Shown here in pieces: positions 7,904 through 17,030 of a stretch of DNA of 53,961 nt (its first letter is position 1; every line of letters starts with the position of its first letter). This stretch comes from Deltaproteobacteria bacterium (GTDB lineage Bacteria > UBA10199 > JADFYH01). The DNA is taken from assembly GCA_015233135.1 (NCBI GenBank), contig JADFYH010000019.1, positions 1 through 53,961 of the forward strand, written 5' to 3'. Position numbers and translations under genes: made by a program. The notes beneath the pieces were generated by a model that saw only the letters and a list, made by a program, of their open reading frames with translations, was not told the origin of the DNA and searched no databases.

Positions 7904-9216
7904 AAAATCTTGTTTGTCATACCTCCACACTCCTCTCTTTTACAAGGCAAAGTCACTGAGAAAATAGCCCCTTGTTCGGGGACACTTTTTGCCTCAATTT
8001 TCCCGCCATGACGGGAAATGATTTTTTGGCAAATCGCCAACCCCAAACCACTCCCTTCGTACTCTCCCCGGCTGTGTAATCGCTGAAAGGGTTCTAAAAT
8101 TTTACTGGAATATTCTGGTTCAAAACCAATACCATTGTCTTGCAGGCGAATTTCAACAAAGCATCTTTCTGAGGGGTGTACGCTGATTATAAGCTCCAAG
8201 GGAACATCCTTCTTCCTGTATTTAATGGCATTCATAATCAGATTTTGAAACAATTGCCTCATTTGGAGTTTATTCGCATACACTTGGGGAAGTGGATTAA
8301 CCTGTATCATGGCCCTGGATTCTTTGATTTTCAAATCGAGCTCCACCAATATCTCCTGAATCAGGAGATTTAGATCCACCCTTTCGAAAGAGTCTTTTTG
8401 GACATTCACTTTTGCATATTGAAGAAGGTCTGTAATGAGCTGACTCATTCGATGAGAGGCCTTCTGAATGCGACCCAACAAAAACAAGGATTCTTCATCC
8501 AGATTTTGAGCCCCTTGTTCTCTAATGCTATCTGCAAATCCTCCGATAATATAGAGCGGTTCTTGTAGATCATGGGAAGCGATGTAAGCGAATTGTTCCA
8601 GCTCTTTATTAGAACGTTCCAATTCTTCCGTTTTTAGCTTTAAAGCCGCCTCCGCTCTTTTTCGTTCAGCAATTTCTTTTTTTAATTCCTGATTGGTCTT
8701 TGATAGCTCCAAAGTCCTTTTTTCTACGTTCTTCTCCAGCTCTGAATGGACTCTTTTAAGCTCTTCTTCATTTTTTTTACGTTCTGTTAAGTCTCGCGTC
8801 ACCTTTGCAAAACCAAGGAGTGTTTTCTCTTGATCGTAGATGGCAGTAATAACCGTGCTTGCCCAAAACAAGGTTCCATCCTTGCGTTTTCTCCAACCCT
8901 CTTCTTCTACTCTTCCTTTCAAGGCAGCAAATTGAATTTCTTGTGCAGGCTTGGCCTTACCTTGATCTTCCTGAGTATAAAAACATGAAAAATGTTGCCC
9001 TACAATCTCTTGCTCAGCATAACCCATAATCCGCTCCGCTCCAGGATTCCAGGTTACAACAAAGCCTTTGGAATCGAGCATGAAAATCGCGTAATCCTGA
9101 ACATGCTCAATCAATAAACCTTGCCGTTTCCAACTCTCCAACAACCCATTTTCTAATTTTTTTCCACGGAGGAGGGAATTTTTCGAAGAGATTATTTTTT
9201 TAATAAATTCAAACAT
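7900..9216 (-). CDS. PAS-domain sensor histidine kinase, soluble
   Basis: A 438-residue cytoplasmic kinase without membrane segments. One PAS domain (about residues 35-145: FMLDSKGFVVTWNPGAERIMGY ending in TRDLTERKK) is followed by a coiled coil (150-205). The HisKA domain has phospho-acceptor His215 in IASHDLQEP, and the HATPase domain shows an N-box (NLIMNAIKYR), DNGIGF and GSGLGLAI. The HisKA motif is nearly identical to that of the kinase at 9693-11654, suggesting paralogy. It overlaps by 4 bases the receiver gene downstream. The PAS ligand is unknown; no Cys typical of LOV domains is apparent. Confidence 0.93.
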   Translation of the reverse strand: MFEFIKKIISSKNSLLRGKKLENGLLESWKRQGLLIEHVQDYAIFMLDSKGFVVTWNPGAERIMGYAEQEIVGQHFSCFYTQEDQGKAKPAQEIQFAALKGRVEEEGWRKRKDGTLFWASTVITAIYDQEKTLLGFAKVTRDLTERKKNEEELKRVHSELEKNVEKRTLELSKTNQELKKEIAERKRAEAALKLKTEELERSNKELEQFAYIASHDLQEPLYIIGGFADSIREQGAQNLDEESLFLLGRIQKASHRMSQLITDLLQYAKVNVQKDSFERVDLNLLIQEILVELDLKIKESRAMIQVNPLPQVYANKLQMRQLFQNLIMNAIKYRKKDVPLELIISVHPSERCFVEIRLQDNGIGFEPEYSSKILEPFQRLHSRGEYEGSGLGLAICQKIISRHGGKIEAKSVPEQGAIFSVTLPCKREECGGMTNKIL

Positions 9217-9291
9217 AATTTCTCTTTGATCTTAGAAAAGAAAGGTGTAGAAATAAAGCCCTAAGTTGTCTACCCAATCCAGAGGGGAATC
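9217..9291. promoter_or_regulatory. Divergent promoter region between kinase and receiver genes
   Basis: The 75-base gap between divergent genes must hold both promoters. The rightward gene has an AGAGGGG ribosome-binding site just upstream of its ATG. No confident -35/-10 pair was identified. Confidence 0.4.
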
Positions 9292-9696
9292 ATGACCACA
9301 AAAAAAATAAAAGTTCTGATCATCGACGACGATATGGATTTACTTCATCTTCTCACAAAAAAACTGCATAAGAACGATGTTGAATGTATGTCTGCCACCC
9401 TGCCAGGGGAGGGCTTAAAGAAAGCCCAGGAATATAACCCCGACTTAGTTCTGTTAGATTTGAATTTACCAAAAATGAGCGGCTTTGGATTTCTAAGAGA
9501 ATTCAAACGTCATTCCCAATTGTCTAATATCCCTGTAGTGGTTCTCACCTCAATCGCTGATGAAGATGTTTCTCAAGAGGCCCTCAACCTGGGAGCAGCC
9601 ACTTACCTGACCAAAGCTTGCAGCGACCAGGAATTGCTTTCGGCAATCAATAAACATACCCCTTCCCATCCTTACTGGGCCCAAAAAAGCACTTAG
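9292..9696 (+). CDS. Receiver-only response regulator
   Basis: A stand-alone receiver of 134 residues: LIIDDDMD (acidic pocket, residues 10-16), phospho-acceptor Asp56 in LLDLNLP, Ser in VLTS, and Lys in YLTK. There is no DNA-binding or enzymatic output. Its start is supported by AGAGGGG upstream of the ATG. It is divergent from the kinase at 7900-9216 and convergent with the kinase at 9693-11654, overlapping the latter's stop codon by four bases. Either could be its donor. Its output is probably protein-protein contact, as in CheY. Confidence 0.92.
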   Translation: MTTKKIKVLIIDDDMDLLHLLTKKLHKNDVECMSATLPGEGLKKAQEYNPDLVLLDLNLPKMSGFGFLREFKRHSQLSNIPVVVLTSIADEDVSQEALNLGAATYLTKACSDQELLSAINKHTPSHPYWAQKST

Positions 9697-11654
9697 ACCT
9701 CACTTAAGATTTCAGAAACCGCTTCGCTTTTTAAAGGGAGAGTGATAATAAATTGGGTCCACTCGCCTTCTTGACTGAGAGCGCCGATTCTCCCCTGATG
9801 TTGCTCCACAATTTTTTTACAGATCGCAAGCCCAATACCGCTTCCTTCATACTGATTTCGACTATGGAGGCGTTGAAAAGGTGCAAAAATTTTCTCGACA
9901 TATTCCTTCTCAAAACCAATCCCGTTGTCTTGGACTAATATTTTTACAGAAGTATCCGAATTCATTTCGCTCCTTACCTGTATGTGGGGGGCAATGTCTT
10001 TTCTGCGAAACTTGAGGGCATTGGAGAGAAGATTTTGGAACAATTGTCGCATCTGGAGTTCGTCAGCACAAACGGTAGGCAGAGAATCATATTCTATTTT
10101 TGCCTGACACTCTCGGATACGAATCTCGAGATCTCCTAGAACTTCCTGAAGGGTTTGATTGAGATCTACCCTTACAAAAGGCTTTGAGCACATCGTAATA
10201 CGCGAAAATTCCAACACATCATAAATCAGTTGGCTCATACGTGCGGCAGCATTCCGAATTCGTTCAAGAAGAATCTGCATTTCCGGATCAATCTTCTTTT
10301 TGTACTGAGTTTGGAGGGTGTCGATAAAGGCCTGAATTACGTACAAAGGTTCCTGGAGATCGTGGGAGGCAATATAAGCAAATTGCTCCAACTCGGTATT
10401 CGATCGCTTCAACTCCTCTGTTTTTTGTTTTAAAAGATGGTTCGATTTCGCCAACTCTTTGGTGCGGTCTTTGACGCGAATTTCAAGCTCACTGTAGAGT
10501 TTTTGCAGCTCTTCTTCCGCTTTCTTACGGCGACTGATATCCCTGCTAATCCCCAAAACTCCCACCACTTCTCCTTTAATCAATTGGGGTTTGGAAGCAC
10601 TTTCAACCACAAGATACTGCCCTGATTTTGACTGGATACGCATTTCAAAAACCGGAGGAGTGGTTCCCTTAAGCACTCTTTTGAAATTTTCCCTGATGCG
10701 GGGTAAATCGTCCGAATGAATAAGCGGGGCAAAATTTTTCCCTATCCACTCCTGAATCGTCCAGCCGGTAATCTTTTCAAAAGCTGGATTCAGAGAAATG
10801 ATTGCTCCCTCCCTATCCACTATAGAAATTAAATCGGGTGCTGTTTCAATGAGGGTTTTATACCTCTGCTCCGAATAACGGAGAGCTTCTTCTATTTCCT
10901 TACGATCCTTGATTTCATCATTTAAACGACTAATGGAAGTTGTGTTTGTTTCGAGAGCTTCTGCCATTTGATTGAGTGAATTTGCCAACATTCCAAGCTC
11001 GTCTCCTCGATTGAGTAATACCCGGGCCTTGAAGTTTCCCTTTTTAATTTCCTGGGTGGCCTTTAAGAATATGGGAAGGGGTTTGGTGATAATCGACGAA
11101 GTGATGAAAGCCAAGACTGCACCAATAGCCATACAAACCAGGGTAATCAAAATATTAAAACGCGTTGTATGATTAACGATTTGGTACAAGCGCCCAAGCG
11201 TAAAGTCGATTTGAAGATAGCCCACCACATTGCTATCGGGAAGCAAAACAGGCCCCCCAATTTTAAGGAGATCTCCTTCTGTCTTAGAAATCCATTCTTT
11301 GGCCTTGAGAACTTTTTTATTAAAGGCCCCCTGTAATTTTTGATCACTTAAGCTGTTCTTGAGGGTCCCATCCGAAAGGATATTCCCCTCCATATCCATC
11401 ACATAAATATTAATGATATCGGGGTTGATCCGAGTGTCTTCCAGATGCAGGCGGATGGCATTCGAATCCAAAAAATAGATGTCATTCATTAAGGTTTGTG
11501 CGATAAGATCCGTGATCTGCGTGCATTTTTTTTCATAGGTGCTCAAGATGAGTTGCTGACCTTCATGAATGGAAAATAAAGAAATAGCTCCACCGACAAT
11601 GAGAATCAGCAAAAAAGTATAAGCAATCAGTTTTAAACGAATGCTGGTCTTCAT
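9693..11654 (-). CDS. Membrane-bound sensor histidine kinase (sensor-HAMP-PAS-HisKA-HATPase)
   Basis: A 653-residue kinase. TM1 spans residues ~8-28, an extracytoplasmic sensor domain ~30-165, and TM2 ~167-190. A HAMP domain (~190-240, KPLPIFLKATQEIKKG), a PAS domain (~262-375), a coiled coil (~378-420), HisKA with His431 in IASHDLQEP and a HATPase domain (DNGIGFE, GSGIGLAICK) follow. Its start overlaps by four bases (ATGA) the stop of the PhnD-like periplasmic protein gene. That suggests the binding protein presents a ligand to this sensor. HisKA is paralogous to that of the kinase at 7900-9216. No output regulator follows in the same operon; the nearest receivers are receiver-only. Confidence 0.94.
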   Translation of the reverse strand: MKTSIRLKLIAYTFLLILIVGGAISLFSIHEGQQLILSTYEKKCTQITDLIAQTLMNDIYFLDSNAIRLHLEDTRINPDIINIYVMDMEGNILSDGTLKNSLSDQKLQGAFNKKVLKAKEWISKTEGDLLKIGGPVLLPDSNVVGYLQIDFTLGRLYQIVNHTTRFNILITLVCMAIGAVLAFITSSIITKPLPIFLKATQEIKKGNFKARVLLNRGDELGMLANSLNQMAEALETNTTSISRLNDEIKDRKEIEEALRYSEQRYKTLIETAPDLISIVDREGAIISLNPAFEKITGWTIQEWIGKNFAPLIHSDDLPRIRENFKRVLKGTTPPVFEMRIQSKSGQYLVVESASKPQLIKGEVVGVLGISRDISRRKKAEEELQKLYSELEIRVKDRTKELAKSNHLLKQKTEELKRSNTELEQFAYIASHDLQEPLYVIQAFIDTLQTQYKKKIDPEMQILLERIRNAAARMSQLIYDVLEFSRITMCSKPFVRVDLNQTLQEVLGDLEIRIRECQAKIEYDSLPTVCADELQMRQLFQNLLSNALKFRRKDIAPHIQVRSEMNSDTSVKILVQDNGIGFEKEYVEKIFAPFQRLHSRNQYEGSGIGLAICKKIVEQHQGRIGALSQEGEWTQFIITLPLKSEAVSEILSEV

Positions 11655-12580
11655 TGGAAATTGAATTCGGAATTAAGATATTTGTTGGCTTTTAATAAAG
11701 GATCCAAGGCGTTGGGAGGGATTTCTACGAACTTAGAAATTTCGTCTAGATCTTTCAGAATGACCTTCCCTTCATCGGTCTTATGCATATTTTGAAGGAC
11801 GAATTTGAGACGAGTCAGCAGTTTAGGAGATAGATCGGATCGATAGCCAATTAAAAGAGAAGGAAGAGAAATAGTCTTCTCGATAATTCTCAGTTGATCC
11901 AGGGATTCCTTCGCCTGTTTTGCATAAATGTGCGAATCTACCGCTCCTGCATCCACCTTTCCTTTTTTTACCCAAAGCAAGGTATTGATGTCGTCCCTGC
12001 TGAAGATATAGCCCAATTCTCCCATCCCCACCTCATCGGTAACTTTTTTAAGAAGCTTAAGTTTCAGGCCTTTTTCCATCAATAGCCATTTCGGCAACAG
12101 ATAACCCTCAGCAGAAAGAGGATCTTCAAACGCGATTTTCCTGCCTTGTAAATCCGTTAACTTTTTCATTGCACTATTACTTTTCACAAAAATGACTGAG
12201 GGATGCCTATCTGCACCTTGAGAAAGCGCTTGAAGCAGAAACTTCATTCCGCTTAAACGATTGAGTGCAAGTGCCGTAAAAGGATTTCCAAAGTAGATAT
12301 CCACTTTGTCTTCTTGAATCAATTGTCCGATTTTAATAATATTTTTCTCAACTCTGAGCTTTACTTTGTCCACTTCCTGCATTTGAAGTCTTTGGGCAAT
12401 ATAGTTGGAAAAGGGAAGCAACCTTTTGATTTCGTTACTCGGAGTTGAATTAAGGGTGGCAAGAACCAAGGGATCAGCCTGTGCAAGGGAAACAGGAGAA
12501 AGTAGGAAACCGCAACACAGCAAAATAGAAAGGGTAAAGGCCTGTCCGAAATGATTCGCTTTTTTAGACCCCGTATCCAT
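11651..12580 (-). CDS. Periplasmic PhnD-like substrate-binding protein
   Basis: A 309-residue protein with a signal peptide (residues ~10-35, ending SLAQA). Its fold resembles PhnD/TRAP-type phosphate/phosphonate-binding proteins: LVLATLNSTPSNEIKRLLPF at the start of the mature part, VDIYFGNPFTALAL in the middle, and LQGRKIAFEDPLSAEGYLLP in the second lobe. No ABC permease or ATPase partner is adjacent; instead it is translationally coupled (ATGA) to a histidine kinase. It therefore probably acts as a co-sensor rather than in uptake. The start is taken at ATG 12580; an upstream in-frame TTG at 12616 exists but sits in a TTGACA sequence that looks more like promoter than start. Confidence 0.88.
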   Translation of the reverse strand: MDTGSKKANHFGQAFTLSILLCCGFLLSPVSLAQADPLVLATLNSTPSNEIKRLLPFSNYIAQRLQMQEVDKVKLRVEKNIIKIGQLIQEDKVDIYFGNPFTALALNRLSGMKFLLQALSQGADRHPSVIFVKSNSAMKKLTDLQGRKIAFEDPLSAEGYLLPKWLLMEKGLKLKLLKKVTDEVGMGELGYIFSRDDINTLLWVKKGKVDAGAVDSHIYAKQAKESLDQLRIIEKTISLPSLLIGYRSDLSPKLLTRLKFVLQNMHKTDEGKVILKDLDEISKFVEIPPNALDPLLKANKYLNSEFNFQ

Positions 12581-12631
12581 GCCTAAAAGTGTGAGCCTGA
12601 TCAAAAATGCTGTCAAGAGTTGTCAATGGGA

Positions 12632-14596
12632 TCACTCATGTCGTAAAGCCTGGATAGGATTAAGCTGGGAGGCTTTCTTGGCGGGCCAAAGACCGAAAAC
12701 AATTCCAATGCCTGCAGAAAACACAAAGGCTAGAATAATGGAGCCTGAAGAAACAATGGCCGCCCAACCCGAGAGTTTGGACATCAGATAGGTCACCGTC
12801 CAACCCAGACTCACTCCGATGAGCCCGCCCGTCACACTCACCACCATCGCCTCGATCAGAAATTGCATTAAAATATCACGACGCTTGGCGCCCAAGGCCT
12901 TTCTTAAACCAATTTCCCGGGTACGTTCGGTGACAGAAACCAGCATGATATTCATAATTCCAATCCCCCCCACCACCAGTGAAATGGTGGCAATCGAAGC
13001 CAATAACCAGGAAAGGGTTTTGCTGGTTTCGGAAAGTGCAGCCTGAATGTCAGCCATGTTTCGCACTTCAAAACTTTTTTGCTGCTGGTTGGGATCCAAA
13101 CGATATCGCCGTTGCACAAGCTCCTGAATTTCATTTTGGGCCGTATCCAACAGAGAAGCATCCTTTACTTCGATATCGATAGAATCGACATAGTCTTTTC
13201 CTAAAAGGCGTCGCATCGCTGTATTGAGGGGAATCACAATCACGTCATCCTGATCTCTAAAACCGTTGGCCCCTTTCTCGGGCAATACACCGATCACCTG
13301 AAAAAGCACCTTGTTGATTTTAAAATATTCTCCCAGCGGATTATTGGTTCCGAAGAGTTCGCGCACAATGGTTTTTCCGATCACGGCTACACGGGCGCGT
13401 TTTTGATTTTCTTCTTCGTCAAAAAATCTCCCTGATGAAGGCTCTGAGGCACGCATACTCGCATAATCGGGCCCCACCCCCTGAATTTGAGTACTCCAGT
13501 TCTTATCCAGATAAACCACCTGCCCCCGACCTGTCACCGAGGGAGAAACACGCGAAACACTTTCCACATTTTGCTTCACATCTCGCGCATCCTCCAGGGT
13601 GAGACGGCTGACTGCTGCAGCCCCCAGAGAAACGCCTTGAGTTCGTGCTGCACCCGGACGAAGCACCAATAAATTGGAGCCCAGGGAGGCCAACTGTGTT
13701 TCCACCGAACTCTTGGCCCCTGCCCCCAAAGCAAGCATAGCAATGACTGCAGCGACTCCGATGAGAATTCCCAGCATCGATAAAATCGAACGAATTTTAT
13801 TAGAAACAATAGACCCGAAGGCTTGACGGAAATGTTCGGCCATTTCCTTGAAAAAAGATCCCGAAGAAAATTTTCTACTTTCTTTTCCCCTCTCCCTCGA
13901 GGGGAGAGGGCCAGGGAGAGGGTGATGCTCGACCCGCTCATCCGACTGAATTTTTCCATCTCGCATGCGAATAATACGTTTAGTCCTTGCCCCTATTTCG
14001 GGCTCATGCGTCACTATAACCACGGTAATGCCCGCTTCATTTAAGCGCGTTAAAATCTGAATAATTTCTTCTTCACTTGCAGAATCCAGATTTCCAGTGG
14101 GTTCATCCGCGAAAACCAGGGGAGGATCATTAATGAGGGATCGGGCGATGGCCACCCGCTGTTGCTGCCCTCCCGAAAGCTCGCTGGGTTTATGGTCTAA
14201 CCTATTCCCTAAACCTACTTGACCTAAAAGTTCCTGGGCATGATCGTCTGAGGCCTGAAAATTGGAATAAATAAGAGGAAGCGCAACATTTTGCAGTGCG
14301 GAACGCCTGGCCAAGAGATTAAATTGCTGAAAGATAAAACCGATCGTCCGGCTGCGGAGCAGGGCCAACTCATCTTCGCTCAAATGAGAAACTTCCTCGC
14401 CCAAGAGCTTGTAAGATCCTTCATCCGGCACATCCAGCAAACCCAAAATATGCATCAGAGTCGACTTTCCGGAACCGGAAGGCCCCATGATGGCCACGAA
14501 TTCTCCCTTCTCAATCGTAAGAGTCACACCATCCAAGGCCTTCACAGGGGTATCACCCATCACATAGGTTTTAGAAAGATTGGTGATTTGTATCAT
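12632..14596 (-). CDS. macB: MacB-type ABC transporter (fused ATPase and permease)
   Basis: A 654-residue fusion protein. The ATPase (residues 1-~222) has Walker [11 protein letters not shown]-loop FQQFNLL, signature [12 protein letters not shown], Walker [13 protein letters not shown] and H-loop VTHEP. After a linker comes TM1 (~262-285), a periplasmic MacB_PCD domain (to ~520), and three more TM segments in the FtsX-like domain. With MacA and TolC it exports substrates (macrolides, peptides, lipoproteins or toxins) by a mechanotransmission cycle. Odd feature: linker residues ~224-237 ([14 protein letters not shown]) are encoded by a GC-rich palindromic repeat at 13887-13924, which also occurs in intergenic DNA. 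It is in frame and does not disrupt the domains. The gene follows macA after 13 bases. Confidence 0.94.
   Translation of the reverse strand: MIQITNLSKTYVMGDTPVKALDGVTLTIEKGEFVAIMGPSGSGKSTLMHILGLLDVPDEGSYKLLGEEVSHLSEDELALLRSRTIGFIFQQFNLLARRSALQNVALPLIYSNFQASDDHAQELLGQVGLGNRLDHKPSELSGGQQQRVAIARSLINDPPLVFADEPTGNLDSASEEEIIQILTRLNEAGITVVIVTHEPEIGARTKRIIRMRDGKIQSDERVEHHPLPGPLPSRERGKESRKFSSGSFFKEMAEHFRQAFGSIVSNKIRSILSMLGILIGVAAVIAMLALGAGAKSSVETQLASLGSNLLVLRPGAARTQGVSLGAAAVSRLTLEDARDVKQNVESVSRVSPSVTGRGQVVYLDKNWSTQIQGVGPDYASMRASEPSSGRFFDEEENQKRARVAVIGKTIVRELFGTNNPLGEYFKINKVLFQVIGVLPEKGANGFRDQDDVIVIPLNTAMRRLLGKDYVDSIDIEVKDASLLDTAQNEIQELVQRRYRLDPNQQQKSFEVRNMADIQAALSETSKTLSWLLASIATISLVVGGIGIMNIMLVSVTERTREIGLRKALGAKRRDILMQFLIEAMVVSVTGGLIGVSLGWTVTYLMSKLSGWAAIVSSGSIILAFVFSAGIGIVFGLWPAKKASQLNPIQALRHE
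13887..13924. repeat. GC-rich palindromic repeat inserted in frame in macB
   Basis: The palindrome CCCCTCTCCCTCGAGGGGAG plus AGGGCCAGGGAGAGGGTG, oriented as at 5373-5395 and 30916-30952. It lies within the ATPase-permease linker of MacB and is translated as part of the protein. Confidence 0.85.
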
Positions 14597-14609
14597 GGTG
14601 TTGAATTCA

Positions 14610-15584
14610 CTAATGCCGCGGTGTTCCTAACGGTGAGCCCAAGGGACTCGCCGAAGTCTTACTCTTATCCCCTTTCCCATTTTTATTTTTAAGCATCGCC
14701 TTTTCACCTTCCTGCAAACCTGAAAGAATCTCTACTTTCTTACCATCAGTCAAACCTACCTGAATCTCCTTCTGAATGGGATTTTGCGGATCTTGAGGAT
14801 TGGTCTGCCAAACAAAATTTTTGTTTTTATAATGACTGATGGCTTCCAGCGGCAGAGTTAATACTTGCGATTTATTTTCCACATAAAAAGTGACATTGGC
14901 GGTCATCCCACTGCGCATAAACTCGGGAATTTCTTCTGCCAACACATCGACTTCATAAACCGTCACGTTGTTTACCGTCTTGGCTTCAAAGGCAATGTGG
15001 TCCACATGGGCCTGAATTTTTTGTTGGCTATAGGCATCCAAAACAAACTCCGCCTTTTGCCCCAGACGTACAGTGCTCATATCCGTTTCATCTACTTGCG
15101 CTTTCACGATGAGTTTATCAGACATCACCAAAACAGGATCTTGTCCCGTCACCGTTTGTCCCGATTGAATGGTTTTTGCGATAATCATCCCGTCCAAAGG
15201 AGCAATTAAAGGAGTAGGTTTGTAAAGAGTTTCCCAATATTTTAAAGTTTCCGATCCTTGTGCCCGAGCGGCGTCCAACAATACAGCTCTTTCGGTAGAA
15301 CTCATCCAGGCCAGAATTTGTCCTTTGGTGACCCTATCCCCCTCATTCACCAGAACTTCTTCCGCTCGACCCGCAATAGGAGGCTTTATTTCCAATCGAT
15401 TGTAAGGTTGAACCAGGCCTGTAGTCAGAATACTTTTTTGAATATCGGAGCGTGTGACAGAAAATATTTTGTTGATAGATTCTTCATCCGCCTGTTGAAA
15501 ATAAAAATTCCAAATCAAAAAACCTAGACCTAAAATTAGAAGCAGAAGAATAAAATAAACCCATTTTTTGCTTTTTTTCTTCAC
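14610..15584 (-). CDS. macA: MacA-type periplasmic adaptor (membrane fusion protein)
   Basis: A 324-residue HlyD/RND-type adaptor: one N-terminal TM segment (VYFILLLLILGLGFLIWNFYF), lipoyl/barrel-sandwich halves (GRAEEVLVNEGDRVTKGQIL and PLDGMIIAKTIQSGQ), a beta-barrel, and a membrane-proximal domain (LTDGKKVEILSGLQEGE). The alpha-helical hairpin is short. The C-terminus is Lys/Ser/Pro-rich. It links MacB to TolC across the periplasm. The start is the GTG overlapping the tolC stop (GTGA) with AGGGAG 8 bases upstream, giving translational coupling; an in-frame GTG/ATG-like start 11 codons earlier falls inside tolC and is less likely. Confidence 0.91.
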   Translation of the reverse strand: MKKKSKKWVYFILLLLILGLGFLIWNFYFQQADEESINKIFSVTRSDIQKSILTTGLVQPYNRLEIKPPIAGRAEEVLVNEGDRVTKGQILAWMSSTERAVLLDAARAQGSETLKYWETLYKPTPLIAPLDGMIIAKTIQSGQTVTGQDPVLVMSDKLIVKAQVDETDMSTVRLGQKAEFVLDAYSQQKIQAHVDHIAFEAKTVNNVTVYEVDVLAEEIPEFMRSGMTANVTFYVENKSQVLTLPLEAISHYKNKNFVWQTNPQDPQNPIQKEIQVGLTDGKKVEILSGLQEGEKAMLKNKNGKGDKSKTSASPLGSPLGTPRH

Positions 15585-16885
15585 GGTATTACTCCCTTTC
15601 CCTGAGCCTGTTCCCAAGCCGCTTCCGCCAGAACTGCATCATTCAGGCTGGAGAGAGTTGATTTTTGAGTATTGATGAGATCACTTTCGATGAGATCCCA
15701 ATCTTGAAATGAAACCAGACCGTTTGCATACTGGCTACGGGCAATTTCTGCTCGCATCAGTGAAGATTCAAGAAACTTTTTTTGTACTTCACTCGACTGA
15801 ATGGCATTCACAAAATCGGAATAAGTTTTTTGTAAATTATAAATGAGACCGTTTTGTACGCTCTGAAGGGCATAAACACTACGGCGATGTTCTGCCTCGG
15901 CACCTTTGACATCGAAGTAGGTTTTTCCTCCACTAAAAAAGGGGTAAGAAAGGTTCACCCCCGCTGCCCAGCGAGAGACGGCTTCACTGGTATCATTGCG
16001 CACACGCGAAAAAGAGGCAGTGGCATCCAGAGAGGGATACAACCCGCTTTTCGCAATTTTAGTAGATGACTTTGCTGAATCTACCTGTGCCTTGGATTGC
16101 AAAAAAGAGGGAGTTGTTTTGGCCAAGGCTTCAAAATCATTTATCTTGCTTGGCAGCGTGGTTTTAAAGTTCCCTTTTACCAAAAAATCTTCTGTGTCTT
16201 TTGATCCCAAAACCTGAAGCAACGCAGCACGAGCCACTTTCAGGTTCTGCCGAGCCTGAAGCACCTCAAACTCCGCCTGTTTGGTCTGAGCCTCTGTCCT
16301 CAGATAAGACCCTTTATTTTCTCGTCCGACTTCATAACGAAGATTCACCAATTTTAAATTTTGCTCTCGACGAGGGACAATGCTTTCAGTCAATTTCAGT
16401 TCTTCCTGAGCAAACAACAATCTATAAAAAGCCGTTTTCAAGTTAAAACTCACCTGTGTTTTCACCAGAGCCAGGTTGGCTTGAGCAGCCTCCAGATCGG
16501 CCCTGCTTTTTTCAATAGAAGCCAAGCTCTTAAAGCCTGAAAACAGATTTTGCTGAACACTAGGCCCCACCGAAACCTGATGCTGAACACCCCCATGACT
16601 GGAAGCATCAAGCGCGCTGGAGGATGAAATATCGGAATCGGAAGCCCCATAAGTGGCCATTCCCGAAAACTTGGGAACAAAATCGATATAGCTACCATTA
16701 TAGGCTAACACGGCTTTTTTAACGGATTCTTCAGCGACCGCCAGATCAGGATTATACAGCGAGACTTCTTGCACACAATCTTCAAAAGTAAATATTTTTT
16801 GGCCTTGAGCTTGAGTAAAGGCTGGAATTAAAAAAAAGCAGAAAATAAAAATTAAAAGATTTTTTTTCGCAAGAAATTGGGGCAC
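15581..16885 (-). CDS. TolC-family outer-membrane efflux protein
   Basis: A 434-residue protein with signal peptide (residues ~1-26, ending TQAQG) and the two-repeat TolC/OEP architecture. The first repeat begins FTFEDCVQEVSLYNPDL and the second begins NDFEALAKTTPSFLQSK. Long alpha-helical segments alternate with beta strands (SVGPSVQQNLFSG; GVNLSYPFFSGG). It forms the outer-membrane channel of a tripartite pump with the downstream macA and macB. The start is GTG at 16885; no canonical ATG is available. It is the first gene of an operon tolC-macA-macB that may extend into the PhnD-like and kinase genes, since the gap after macB is only about 50 bases. Confidence 0.92.
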   Translation of the reverse strand: MPQFLAKKNLLIFIFCFFLIPAFTQAQGQKIFTFEDCVQEVSLYNPDLAVAEESVKKAVLAYNGSYIDFVPKFSGMATYGASDSDISSSSALDASSHGGVQHQVSVGPSVQQNLFSGFKSLASIEKSRADLEAAQANLALVKTQVSFNLKTAFYRLLFAQEELKLTESIVPRREQNLKLVNLRYEVGRENKGSYLRTEAQTKQAEFEVLQARQNLKVARAALLQVLGSKDTEDFLVKGNFKTTLPSKINDFEALAKTTPSFLQSKAQVDSAKSSTKIAKSGLYPSLDATASFSRVRNDTSEAVSRWAAGVNLSYPFFSGGKTYFDVKGAEAEHRRSVYALQSVQNGLIYNLQKTYSDFVNAIQSSEVQKKFLESSLMRAEIARSQYANGLVSFQDWDLIESDLINTQKSTLSSLNDAVLAEAAWEQAQGKGVIP

Positions 16886-17030
16886 GGTCCGATTAAGGTA
16901 GTAAAATCCTCAGGCTTATTCAAGGATAAATAACTTCGATTAACTACGCGCTTCTAAGTGCCGCCAAGAGTTTTTGGTCCTCATTTACGACAAACTGGGA
17001 CTTTATATCAGACAACACCTTGCCCAAGTT

